From positions 124,001-188,000 of the forward strand of contig CAVOQE010000004.1 of the NCBI GenBank assembly GCA_963698275.1: a DNA stretch of 64,000 nucleotides, in the 5' to 3' direction. The position numbers and the translations under genes are program-made. Positions 34,221-42,843 of this stretch are shown piece by piece. The notes under the pieces were generated by a model that searched no databases, was not told where the DNA came from, and worked only from the letters and a program-made list of their open reading frames with translations. Position 1 is the first letter of the stretch; every line of letters begins with the position of its first letter. The stretch comes from Anderseniella sp963698275. GTDB taxonomy: Bacteria; Pseudomonadota; Alphaproteobacteria; Rhizobiales; Aestuariivirgaceae.

Positions 34221-35516
34221 TCAGGGCAAGTTCAACCGCATGGCGACCGAGCGTGCATGGCCTTCCAGGCCTTCCGCGCGCCCGATGGTAATGGCATCCG
34301 GGCCAATGGCGCGCAGCGCATCCGCACTGCATTTCAGAATCGATGTGCGTTTCATGAAGTCGAGCACATTGAGCCCGGAAGAATACCGTGCACTGCGCGC
34401 CGTCGGCAGCACGTGATTGGGTCCGCCGACATAATCGCCAACGGCTTCCGGCGTAAACGCGCCCAGGAATATGGCGCCGGCATTGTGCACAGCCCCGGCA
34501 ATCTCGTCCTCGTTCTCACACACGATCTCCAGATGTTCCGGCGCCAGCCGGTCCACCAGCGCCACTGCGTCCATGAGGCTGTCAACGGTGATGATGCAGC
34601 CGAACTCGCGCCAGCTTGCCCAGGCAATGTCCGCCTTGGGCAGGGTCGCAAGCTGGGTATCAACCGCTTCCGCCACTTCGCGTGCCAGTTGCTCGCTGTC
34701 GCATATCAAAATCGACTGGGCTGACGGGTCATGTTCTGCCTGCGCCAGAAGATCAGCCGCTATCCAGCCCGCATTGGCACTTGCGTCGGCCATCACAAGA
34801 ACTTCCGAAGGTCCTGCAATCATGTCGATGCCGACGGTGCCGAACACCTGCCGTTTGGCGGCTGCCACAAAGGCATTGCCCGGACCGACGATCTTGGCGA
34901 CCGGTTCGATTGTTTCAGTACCATAGGCCAGCGCTGCAATGGCCTGCGCACCGCCAATGGTGTGGATCTCGGTGACACCGGCAATGCGCGCCGCCGCGAT
35001 CACCTGGGCGTTGATAACCCCCTTTGGCGTCGGCACCACCATGACCAGCCGGTCAACGCCTGCCACGTGCGCAGGGACGGCATTCATCAGCACTGAAGAC
35101 GGATAGGCGGCAAGCCCGCCCGGCACATAAAGCCCGGCTGCCTGCACCGGGCTCCAGCGATGGCCAAGCTCGACACCTGATGCATCCGTATAGCGTTCAT
35201 TGTCCGGGAGCTGGCGCTGGTGATAGGCCTGGATGCGCGCTGCTGCCGCTTCAAGTGCGGCCAGAACATCTGCCGGGCACTTGTCGGCTTCCTGCCTGAT
35301 CTGGTCCGCCGTCATGCGCGCACCGGTGCCGGGCAGGTCAAACCCGTCGAACTGTTTTGTGTAGTCACGCACGGCCGCGTCGCCACGGGCTTTGACATCG
35401 CCAAGTATGCCGGCCACGGCGTCATTGACGTCTGCGGCCTGTTCGCGCTTGTCGCCCAGTAGCCTGGCAAACTCAGCCTCAAACCCGGCATCGTTGATGT
35501 TCAGCCAGCGTGTCAT
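34221..35516 (-). CDS. hisD: Histidinol dehydrogenase
   Basis: The 431-residue enzyme carries out the last two steps of histidine synthesis, oxidising L-histidinol to L-histidine with NAD and zinc. Visible motifs: YVPGGLAAYPSSVLMNAVPA, the NAD region IHTIGGAQAIAALAYGT, AGPSEVLVMAD, the zinc-ligand segment LLAQAEHDPSAQSIL, and the catalytic LAPEHLEI. Its length is normal. It overlaps the DUF2948 gene by 4 bp and is followed after 73 bp by UPF0262. Isolation of hisD from other his genes is normal in Rhizobiales. Confidence 0.96.
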   Translation of the reverse strand: MTRWLNINDAGFEAEFARLLGDKREQAADVNDAVAGILGDVKARGDAAVRDYTKQFDGFDLPGTGARMTADQIRQEADKCPADVLAALEAAAARIQAYHQRQLPDNERYTDASGVELGHRWSPVQAAGLYVPGGLAAYPSSVLMNAVPAHVAGVDRLVMVVPTPKGVINAQVIAAARIAGVTEIHTIGGAQAIAALAYGTETIEPVAKIVGPGNAFVAAAKRQVFGTVGIDMIAGPSEVLVMADASANAGWIAADLLAQAEHDPSAQSILICDSEQLAREVAEAVDTQLATLPKADIAWASWREFGCIITVDSLMDAVALVDRLAPEHLEIVCENEDEIAGAVHNAGAIFLGAFTPEAVGDYVGGPNHVLPTARSARYSSGLNVLDFMKRTSILKCSADALRAIGPDAITIGRAEGLEGHARSVAMRLNLP

Positions 35517-35986
35517 TCAGGTGCATCCTTTGCGCCGGTATCTTCAGGTTCTGCGTCATGGTCCGGCCGTGCCCGCGCCGGCCAGGCCTCGCTCAGGTCC
35601 GCCATCGCCACTTCGATACACTCAACCTCGATACGCACCGCACCGCCACCTGCAAACGACAGTTCAATGGTGCCTTCCGGTGCTTCGGCACCCGGGATGA
35701 ATGTCATGGCAAGCAGCGAGACGATTGCCGTCTTGTCGCTCATGATTATGTTGCGCGCGCTCACGCGGCGGACCCTGGATATCTGCACCCCGCACAACCG
35801 CCGCTCACCGGTGCCTGCCTTGTTGGAGAAGTGAACATAGCGGTTGGCCATAATGGACAGCTTGCCCGCGCCCTTCATCCAGCGCAGCTCGCCCACCGGC
35901 AACACCGCATCCTGCAGGTGTGCGGAAATGACAGCCAGATCCTCATCGTCCAGCGCAGCTATTTTTATAGCGGGAGTGTCGGCCAT
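35513..35986 (-). CDS. DUF2948 family protein
   Basis: A 157-residue cytoplasmic protein with the DUF2948 pattern: IKIAALDDEDLAVISAHLQDAVL near the start, GELRWMKGAGKLSIMANRYVH, RRLCGVQISRVRRVSARNI and GTIELSFAGGGAVRIEVECIE. Function unknown. It links murA and hisD in many Rhizobiales and overlaps the hisD start by 4 bp here. The C-terminal tail is acidic. Confidence 0.88.
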   Translation of the reverse strand: MADTPAIKIAALDDEDLAVISAHLQDAVLPVGELRWMKGAGKLSIMANRYVHFSNKAGTGERRLCGVQISRVRRVSARNIIMSDKTAIVSLLAMTFIPGAEAPEGTIELSFAGGGAVRIEVECIEVAMADLSEAWPARARPDHDAEPEDTGAKDAPE

Positions 35987-36045
35987 GTGCTTGGTCGCTT
36001 TTTGCTTTCAACCCTCGGGAACAGGGGTTGTCTATAGCATGTTGC

Positions 36046-36100
36046 ACGGAAAGTGGGAGCGGTTTTGCGAACCAGGACACGGGGCGAGATCAAAAATGCA
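36046..36100. repeat. Dispersed intergenic palindrome, copy 2 (diverged)
   Basis: GGAAAGTGGGAGCGGTTTTGCGAACC followed by GAGATCAAAAATGCA matches, with changes, the same intergenic repeat type as 33091-33131. It lies in the murA-DUF2948 gap, just after the murA stop, and may act in transcript end processing. Confidence 0.4.
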
Positions 36101-36102
36101 CT

Positions 36103-37392
36103 CTAGTCGGAGATGCGCGAGATATCGGCACCACACGCGCTGAGCTTGTCTTCCAGTGTTTCGAAGCCGCGATCAAGATGATAGACGCGGTGCAGCATGC
36201 TTTCGCCTTCTGCCGCAAGGGCCGCAATCACCAGTGACACCGACGCGCGAAGGTCGGTGGCCATCACCTCGGCCCCATGCAGCTGGTCCACGCCCGTTAC
36301 GGTTGCGGTATCGCCACTGAGCGAAATGTCGGCCCCCAGGCGGGCCAGTTCCTGCACGTGCATGAACCGGTTTTCGAAAATCGTCTCGCGAATGACGGAC
36401 GTGCCGCCGGCCCGTGTCATCAGCGCCATGAACTGCGCCTGCAGATCGGTCGGAAACCCGGGATAGGGCTGGGTTTCAACATCAACCGGTTTCAGGCCAT
36501 TGCCGTTGCGCCTGACCCGCATGCCGTCGTTTTCAACATCGATGGTGGCGCCTGCCTGTTCCAGCACCGATATCACGCTGGCCAGGTTGTCGGCCCGCCC
36601 GCCGCGCAGTTTGACATCGCCCCCGGTCATGGCCACTGCCATGGCATAGGTGCCGGTCTCGATCCGGTCAGCCAGCACTTCATGGGTGGCACCATGTAGT
36701 TCATCGACACCCTGTATGGTCAGTGTCGAGGTGCCGATACCGTCGATTTTGGCACCCATCTTGACCAGGCATTCGGCAACATCAATAACCTCCGGCTCGC
36801 GCGCGGCGTTCTCGATCAGCGTTTCGCCCTTGGCCAGTGTCGCCGCCATCATGGCAGTGTGGGTTGCCCCGACAGACACCATCGGGAAGGTGATCCTGTT
36901 GCCGATGAGGCCGCCGGGTGCTCTGGCCACCACATAGCCGTTTTCGATTTCAAGTTCAGCCCCCAGCTCGCGCAGCGCCATGAGATAGAAATCCACCGGC
37001 CTGGTGCCGATGGCACAGCCGCCCGGCAGGGAAACGCGGGTATCATGAAAGCGGGTCAGCAACGGCCCGAGAACCCAGAAACTGGCTCGCATTTTTGACA
37101 CGAGATTGTAGGGCGCCGTGGTGTCGACAATGTCAGCAGCGGTAAAATGCACCGTTTCACCGGCCTGGTTGCACTGGCCGGCGCGTTTGCCGTCGGTGCG
37201 CTGGTCAACACCGTGATTGTGCAGAATGCGTTTCAGCAATTGCACGTCAGCCAGCCGCGGCAGGTTTTTCAGCGTGAGTGTTTCAGCAGTCAAGAGACTG
37301 GCAATCATCAAGGGCAAAGCGGCATTTTTCGCACCCGAAATCGGGATTTCGCCATTCAATTCGTTGCCGCCGCCGATTCTGATCCGGTCCAT
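36103..37392 (-). CDS. murA: UDP-N-acetylglucosamine 1-carboxyvinyltransferase
   Basis: The 429-residue cytoplasmic enzyme starts peptidoglycan synthesis by adding enolpyruvate to UDP-GlcNAc. The N-terminal motif GEIPISGAKNAALPLMIASLL, the fosfomycin-target cysteine in LPGGCAIGTRPVDFYL, TYAMAVAMTGGDV and the C-terminal SLVIAALAAEGESMLHRVYHLDRG are all present. The active-site Cys predicts normal fosfomycin sensitivity at the target level. It leads the block murA-DUF2948-hisD, though a 116-bp gap with a repeat separates it from DUF2948. Confidence 0.96.
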   Translation of the reverse strand: MDRIRIGGGNELNGEIPISGAKNAALPLMIASLLTAETLTLKNLPRLADVQLLKRILHNHGVDQRTDGKRAGQCNQAGETVHFTAADIVDTTAPYNLVSKMRASFWVLGPLLTRFHDTRVSLPGGCAIGTRPVDFYLMALRELGAELEIENGYVVARAPGGLIGNRITFPMVSVGATHTAMMAATLAKGETLIENAAREPEVIDVAECLVKMGAKIDGIGTSTLTIQGVDELHGATHEVLADRIETGTYAMAVAMTGGDVKLRGGRADNLASVISVLEQAGATIDVENDGMRVRRNGNGLKPVDVETQPYPGFPTDLQAQFMALMTRAGGTSVIRETIFENRFMHVQELARLGADISLSGDTATVTGVDQLHGAEVMATDLRASVSLVIAALAAEGESMLHRVYHLDRGFETLEDKLSACGADISRISD

Positions 37393-37521
37393 GCTTTATT
37401 CGTGCCTTTTTGATACAGTCTGGAAGGTGTGCTGCGATAGTCCTGCTTTGTGGCGCTTTCATGCACCTAAAGTGCCAGTTCGGGCAAGAGGGCATATGAC
37501 GCCACGAAATATGGTTGGTTT

Positions 37522-37665
37522 TCAGCCATTTTTCTTGTCGGAACTGCTGTTCTCATCGCCCGTTGCCGGCGGTTTGCCGCGGGCCTGCTGCTTGCGCCGG
37601 GCAAGATTGCGCCTGAGTGCGTCTGCCAGGCGCTTTTCCCGTTCCGCAGCCGTTTCGCTGGCCAT
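37522..37665 (-). CDS. Small basic conserved protein upstream of murA
   Basis: A 47-residue protein not usually called by gene finders: MASETAAEREKRLADALRRN at the start, then LARRKQQARGK and a polar tail ending SSSDKKNG. It is highly charged and probably helical. Very similar short proteins occur in Rhizobiales as unnamed orphan genes. Its frame has no stops and normal host codon use. It lies 129 bp before murA on the same strand. Function unknown. Confidence 0.6.
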   Translation of the reverse strand: MASETAAEREKRLADALRRNLARRKQQARGKPPATGDENSSSDKKNG

Positions 37666-37811
37666 GCTCGCGCTACCTTCGAATTAGGGATTATTGAACC
37701 TTCACAATGTAGGCTCCCGCCAACTTATTGTCATGCAGCTTCAATCATGCTTGCACAGTTTCAGTTGCTGTGGCATTACGCCTGCCATATTGCCGGGTCA
37801 GGCCCGATCAT

Positions 37812-37886
<75 letters not shown>

Positions 37887-38220
37887 TCGTTTTCTGGTTT
37901 GTGCGCAAATCCCCTGTGTACTGGCCTCACAGCGCTTTCATGGCAGACACCCGCTAACAAACACGATCCACCGGACAACGGATTTCAAATCAGGCGTGGT
38001 GACTGCGTGGTCTGTAACGGCGCCGGTTTTCAGTTGTTGAATTCCCCGTGCAACTGTAACGTGCAACAAGTGCACAGGAACCGGTCAGCACAAGTCGGCG
38101 GTTAATGGCAATATTACTGTATTGATACATCGTTTACCTCTCATTGTTGGGTAAATCCGTGTGTGTTGCGTAAGCTTCAAGTCACGTAAAACCACGATTA
38201 CGACAGTGTTTGAGGGGGTA
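37887..38220. other. Intergenic gap after tRNA-Thr
   Basis: The 334-bp stretch holds no supported gene. The only assignable element is the ribosome-binding site GAGGGGG at 38212-38218 before the next start. The AT-rich part around 38105-38150 probably contains a promoter. Confidence 0.35.
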
Positions 38221-38946
38221 ATGCAGGAACTGGACCCGCTGGGGATCAACCAGATTGTGACGCGGCTGCACATGCAGGTTGTTGCGGTACATGGCATCGA
38301 GATTGCGACCAGTGTCGACTTTGACCGGTTTGCAAAGGTCAGGGCGCAATTGCGCAGTGACGCCATTTCGCCCTACTTCGATCCGCAGTATAATGGCCCT
38401 GAACTGTCGCAATCGGCGTTCTGGATTGAGGGGCGCAAGGATGGCGAACCGGTCTATGTCGAAGCCTATCGTCTCTATCAACCAACCGGGCCGTTCAACC
38501 ACTGGTGCCGTGCATGGCTGATGGACGCGCACACCAGGGCAGGCGAAGACGTGCATATCGCATCGGTTTCCGAACCGATGTCCGAGCCGGTTTCACGCTT
38601 GGGCGGCCGTATGGCCTATCGAGGTGAACTGTTCATGTCGCCGGCGCTGCGCGGAGGCCCCGGGAGCCGCTTGATCAATGACATATCACTGCTTCATCAC
38701 GCTCTCGTCTGGGGCTACTGGAAACCGGATTACATATGGGGGTTGACCACAGAGAACAGAGCGCAGCGCGGCATGCTTCGCCGCATCTATTACAACCACC
38801 TGGAAGAGGGGTTTATTGTCTGGAAACGCCGGCCCGCATGTGTTGAACAGAACCGCGAAACCCTGTGCTACCAACCGCGACACCAGATCACCAGGGACCT
38901 TGCTGCCGTCAGCTCAGGCTGTCAAATGTCTACCGGCACCTCGTAA
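38221..38946 (+). CDS. Hypothetical protein, possibly GNAT-like, convergent with an Xre module
   Basis: A 241-residue soluble protein with no recognised domain. The C-terminal third (LLHHALVWGYWKPDYIWGLTTENRAQRG, RRIYYNHLEEGFIVWKRR) has a spacing that recalls acyl-transferase folds, but no catalytic motif can be named. The ATG at 38221 has GAGGGGG two bases upstream, a tight spacing but the only good site; a frame from 38161 lacks one. It converges on the 279-residue gene with a 25-bp overlap of the 3' ends. Function unknown. Confidence 0.6.
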   Translation: MQELDPLGINQIVTRLHMQVVAVHGIEIATSVDFDRFAKVRAQLRSDAISPYFDPQYNGPELSQSAFWIEGRKDGEPVYVEAYRLYQPTGPFNHWCRAWLMDAHTRAGEDVHIASVSEPMSEPVSRLGGRMAYRGELFMSPALRGGPGSRLINDISLLHHALVWGYWKPDYIWGLTTENRAQRGMLRRIYYNHLEEGFIVWKRRPACVEQNRETLCYQPRHQITRDLAAVSSGCQMSTGTS

Positions 38947-39761
38947 CCGGACCGTCCAAACGGTTCCAGGCGATCCGGACGTACCTCACCTTGCATGAGC
39001 AGTGACCCGATAGTGATCTTGTTTCCGCTCCGGACTGGAAACAGAACACGGTGATAGCGCAGCCAATAGGCTTCTGCGTGTCCCTGCGCCGGTATCAGCG
39101 CCATGCATTCATCAAACAGAATCCGGCGATGTTCCGACACTTCAAGATACCTGTCATGGACATGGCTTTCCGTCTGCGTGAAACGCTCATCCAGCTGGAA
39201 CTGCTTGCCCTGACACCAGTCCACTCCCATGATCTTCCCAAGCGGTGTGCGCGTTCCGACCTCGCGGATCGGAAAGCCTGTGTCCGGGTCGTCATGTGAG
39301 AACACCAGCCGCGACGCGATCAGGCGCGGTGATTTGATGGCCTGTCTGGCATAGTCGGGTATCGAACCGGGGTCTCTTGGTGCCTGCAATGCAGATTGCA
39401 GCATTGAAACTTTCAGGTCCTGCAAGAACGCCATCCGGTCCGAGGCTTCCTCAGGTGTATCGAAGCGCTCCGCAAACCATCCTTGATTGTAGAAGTTCAG
39501 AAAATACGGCGCCGGCATGGCGCCGAGGTTGGCTGCCGCAAACTGCAGGCTGTCGCGGCTGGCGTAAGCGGTGTCCCACCGGATCTCGGTCGCGCAGGCA
39601 CCGTTCGCCGCAACGAACGGTCTCATGCACACCAGTCCAAATCCCCGAAACGGCAAGTCATTGTCGCCGAACGGATATCCTGTCAGGTCACAAACAACCT
39701 GACCGCGATCAATCCAGTTGTACTGATCACCATGTACCTGTGTGCCAGTCACATTTTTCAT
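38922..39761 (-). CDS. Hypothetical protein coupled to an Xre regulator
   Basis: A 279-residue soluble protein of unknown family. It is rich in aromatics and has a segment DRYLEVSEHRRILFDECMALIPAQG and PVRSGNKITIGSLLMQGEV near the end that resembles a PAS-like ligand fold, only weakly. Its start overlaps the Xre gene stop by 4 bp, so the regulator and this protein are made together. A sensor partner or a target of the regulator are both possible. Confidence 0.62.
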   Translation of the reverse strand: MKNVTGTQVHGDQYNWIDRGQVVCDLTGYPFGDNDLPFRGFGLVCMRPFVAANGACATEIRWDTAYASRDSLQFAAANLGAMPAPYFLNFYNQGWFAERFDTPEEASDRMAFLQDLKVSMLQSALQAPRDPGSIPDYARQAIKSPRLIASRLVFSHDDPDTGFPIREVGTRTPLGKIMGVDWCQGKQFQLDERFTQTESHVHDRYLEVSEHRRILFDECMALIPAQGHAEAYWLRYHRVLFPVRSGNKITIGSLLMQGEVRPDRLEPFGRSGYEVPVDI

Positions 39762-40009
39762 GTGTCGCGTTCGGCTTTGGGAAACGGGATTATATTGGAG
39801 TCCTCGCTCGGTCCGAACAAATCGGTCAGGGAAAGGCCCAATACTGCGCCCATTTCAATAATCGTTGAGGAATGGCCGAGTGTGGCTCCGGCTTCAATGT
39901 CCAGAACCGTTTCAATCGCAATGTCCATGTCGCTGGCCAGTTGCTGGACTGAAATCTTCCTTGAGACCCGCGCGTCGCGCAATCGCGTGCCAATATAGCC
40001 ATGTTTCAT
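39758..40009 (-). CDS. Xre-family helix-turn-helix regulator
   Basis: An 83-residue single-domain DNA-binding protein: IGTRLRDARVSRKISVQQLASDMDIAIETVLDIEAG is the helix-turn-helix region, followed by a short helix (MGAVLGLSLTDLFG) and a polar tail. The ATG at 40009 follows AGGGGGGCCCGGG. The longer frame up to 40201 lacks a ribosome-binding site. It leads a two-gene unit and probably acts on its own promoter. Small Xre proteins of this kind also occur in phage and toxin-antitoxin modules, but no toxin is recognised here. Confidence 0.8.
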   Translation of the reverse strand: MKHGYIGTRLRDARVSRKISVQQLASDMDIAIETVLDIEAGATLGHSSTIIEMGAVLGLSLTDLFGPSEDSNIIPFPKAERDT

Positions 40010-40299
40010 CCCGGGCCCCCCTGATGTTGCTTCCGGCGAATCGGTCGGCAATTGTATAATGGGCGGTCGCAAGTCATCACGGAATAAATTGTCGCCGTTC
40101 AGTTTTGAAACCCGGCATCCAACACTGAGCACGAAATCTCTCGTCCGGGGATTTTCCACTCCCGCCCGGTTCCCTGCGCCGTTTCCTGGCTCCACTGCCA
40201 CCAGTTCTCATTAAATAACGCTACGTTAATGTGCGCGGGAGTGTCAATCAGGGTGCTTGTTCGCTGGATATCCCTGCATGCCCGGGGTAAAAGGCTTTC

Positions 40300-41806
40300 A
40301 TGGCAGAGATTCTCAAGCAGGCACATTCTTCCGAACGCCGTTTCGCAGATCAGGGCATTCAGCTGTCCCGGGTCTTTTTCGTCATCGGCATGATGATGCT
40401 GGTGCTGACGCTGTTCATGTTTCCGCCCCTGGTGTCGGATCTTGTCGCCCGCAACGATGACTGGAGCGTGTTTGCGGCATCCGCCTTCATGACCGGCTTT
40501 CTCGGGCTCATGCTGGTGCTGGTCAGCCGCGGCGGCTGGTCGGACCATGTCACCTTGAAGGAAGGCTTCGTGCTGACGGTGCTGAGCTGGATAGCGCTGT
40601 GCCTGATGGCGTCCATACCGTTCATGTTCCTGGGCCGTGATGCCAGTGTTGCCAACGCACTGTTTGAAGCGGTTTCCGGCCTCACCGCAACCGGTGCAAC
40701 GGTGCTGACCGGCCTCGATCACCTGCCGCCCGGCATGTTGCTGTGGCGGTCCATCCTGCAATGGATCGGCGGCGTCGGCATCGTCGTCATGGCGCTGGTC
40801 ATGCTGCCGTTCCTGCGCGTTGGCGGCATGCAGCTGTTCCGCACTGAAAGTTCCGACCGCTCCGACAAGTTCATGCCGCGCGTCGGCGAGGTCATCAGCC
40901 TTATCGCGGTAACCTATCTGTTCCTGACATTTGCCTGCGGGTTTGCCTATTACTGGGCCGGCATGACTGCGTTCGATGCACTCAATCACGCCATGACGAC
41001 CGTCTCGACGGCAGGGTTTTCGACCCATGACCGGTCGTTCGCGCATTTTGAGGACAACAAGGCCATTCACTGGATTGCCATTGTCTTCATGCTCGGCTCC
41101 TGCATGCCGCTGGTGCTGTACGTCAAGATGGTGCGGTCAAGATCGCTGGCAGTGTGGAATGACGCCCAGGTGCGCGGCTTCGTCCAGATCGCCGGTCTTG
41201 CGGTCTTCACCGTGACCCTGTGGTATTATGTGCGTCACGACGAACCGTTCCTGGACGCGCTCAGGGTGGTCAGTTTCAATGTTGTTTCGATCATTTCGAC
41301 GACCGGATATGCCCTGGGCGATTATACCAACTGGGGCAGCGGCATCATGGGCCTGTTTTTTGCCCTGATGTTCCTGGGCGGGTGTACGGGATCGACAACC
41401 GGGGGCCTGAAGACATTCCGCCTTCAGGTCATGATGATGACGGCGTCGGGCTATATTCGCCAGTTGATGAGCCCGCAACCGGATCGTGGTGCTGAACTTC
41501 AACAAGACCAGGATCACCAACGAAATCGCCACCTCGGTACTGGCCTATGTCACCGTCATGTTCATCTCGGTCATGGTGTTCACCATTGCTCTTTCATTCT
41601 TCAATCTTGACCTGATCACGGCCCTGTCCAGCGCCACTGCCACCATCACCAATGTCGGCCCGGGCCTGGGCGATATTGTCGGGCCTGCCGGCAGCTATGC
41701 CAACCTGGATCCCGGCGCGAAACTGCTGTTGACGGTGGCCATGCTGCTGGGGCGGCTGGAATTCTTCACCGTGCTCGTGGTGCTGTCACGCTCGTTCTGG
41801 CGCTGA
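40300..41806 (+). pseudogene. trkH: Trk-type potassium uptake membrane subunit TrkH, interrupted by a one-base frameshift
   Basis: The ion channel subunit of the Trk potassium importer, with about ten helices and selectivity loops such as VSGLTATGATVLTGLD, TVSTAGFSTHD, SIISTTGYALGDY and ATITNVGPGLGDI. The frame breaks after IRQLMSP: the G at 41475 is extra, and removing it restores SPNRIVVLNFNKTRI and a 501-residue protein of normal length. The downstream part (MVLNFNKTRITNEIATS to LSRSFWR) is fully coding. trkA is not in the window. As written the channel would lose its last helices and fourth loop. Confidence 0.88.
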
Positions 41807-41817
41807 AATTCTTAAAT

Positions 41818-42369
41818 TCAGTCCGGTTCGACCACGCCGCCTGCACTGTCGGAGCGGTTGAGGCTGCGCCAGTTTTCCGGCTCATCAAACTCACCCTGCC
41901 ATATGCCCTTGCGGGCATTTTTGGCACTGCGTTCCGAACCAACATAGGCCGGCAGCCTGTAGGCTACCGCCCACCCGTCGGCCACCATCTGCATGTTCAA
42001 TTCGGTCTCACCGGCATGGCAAACCGAAACCGACCGCTGGTACCGGTCAACATCCATGGTACGGCATTTGACATCGCGGCCTGCTACGATCTTCTTGAGA
42101 TGCGCCCTGGCCTTGCGTCCACAGTCATAATCACGCCCCGCCCTGTCACGGCAGCGCTGGCCAAGCTCCGGCGCATCAATGCCCTGCAGGCGAATGTCAT
42201 GGCTGTTGTCGCCCGGGCGCAGGCTGTCGCCATCGATCATCCGCATGTTGCCGGCAACGTTGTTGCCAGGCAGAAGTTCCATCACCCCCAGCGCCAGCAT
42301 CATCAGGGCAATGACCACCAGGGCATCGAGGCCAGTGCGCCATAGCGGGCGCCCCCGCCGGCGGCTCAT
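41818..42369 (-). CDS. Membrane-anchored thermonuclease-family (SNase-like) protein
   Basis: A 183-residue protein with an N-terminal transmembrane helix (ALVVIALMMLALGVMELL) and an SNase-like domain: metal Asp in MIDGDSLRPG, RLQGIDAPELGQRC with the first catalytic Arg, a Cys-containing insert and VDRYQRSVSVCHAGE, then ADGWAVAYR. It is probably exported and degrades nucleic acid, or is an anchored relative of unknown activity. Its start overlaps the moaE stop by 4 bp, so the two are co-translated, which is not an obvious functional pairing. Confidence 0.85.
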   Translation of the reverse strand: MSRRRGRPLWRTGLDALVVIALMMLALGVMELLPGNNVAGNMRMIDGDSLRPGDNSHDIRLQGIDAPELGQRCRDRAGRDYDCGRKARAHLKKIVAGRDVKCRTMDVDRYQRSVSVCHAGETELNMQMVADGWAVAYRLPAYVGSERSAKNARKGIWQGEFDEPENWRSLNRSDSAGGVVEPD

Positions 42370-42830
42370 TCTTCCGCCTTGCTCCAGCGGTCTGCCGCCT
42401 TATTGTCGCTTTCACGCGCATCAACCCATTTGGCTGCTTGAGCGTTGTCGCCTTCTTCAAGCTTCCAGAACGGTGCCCTGGTCTTCAGCCAGTCCATCAG
42501 AAACTGGCAGGCCTCAAAGGCAGCTTCGCGGTGTGACGAACAGGTAATCACCAGCACGATGTCTTCACCCGGATGCATGCGGCCATAGCGATGCACAATC
42601 AGGCTTGCTTGCAGCGGCCAGCGCTCATTGGCCTCAGCCTCGATCTCGGCCAGTGCCTTTTCGGTCATGCCGGGATAATGCTCCAGTGTCATGGCAGACA
42701 CCTGCTCGCCCAGATTGAGGTCGCGTACAGAGCCGGCAAACAGCGCCGTACCGCCGATCTTGTGATTGCCGCCGCGAACGCCACGCAGTTCCGCGGCTAT
42801 GTCAAACGGCTCTTCCTGTACCCGTATCAT
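42366..42830 (-). CDS. moaE: Molybdopterin synthase catalytic subunit MoaE
   Basis: A 154-residue cytosolic enzyme that, with MoaD, inserts sulfur into precursor Z to give molybdopterin. The MoaE signatures are present: GGTALFAGSVRD, LEHYPGMTEKALAEIEAEA, IVHRYGRMHPGEDIVLVITCSSHREAAFEAC and the catalytic FWKLEEG. The ATG at 42830 gives the family N-terminus (MIRVQEEPFD); a longer frame reads into the AsmA gene. moaD is not adjacent. The tungstate transporter elsewhere in the window and this gene both serve pterin-cofactor enzymes. Confidence 0.93.
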   Translation of the reverse strand: MIRVQEEPFDIAAELRGVRGGNHKIGGTALFAGSVRDLNLGEQVSAMTLEHYPGMTEKALAEIEAEANERWPLQASLIVHRYGRMHPGEDIVLVITCSSHREAAFEACQFLMDWLKTRAPFWKLEEGDNAQAAKWVDARESDNKAADRWSKAEE

Positions 42831-42843
42831 GTGCAGACAGTTC

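Noticed and set aside
40099..41070. Long minus-strand frame antisense to trkH
   Set aside because: Same reason: His/Gln/Arg-rich shadow of a membrane-protein gene.
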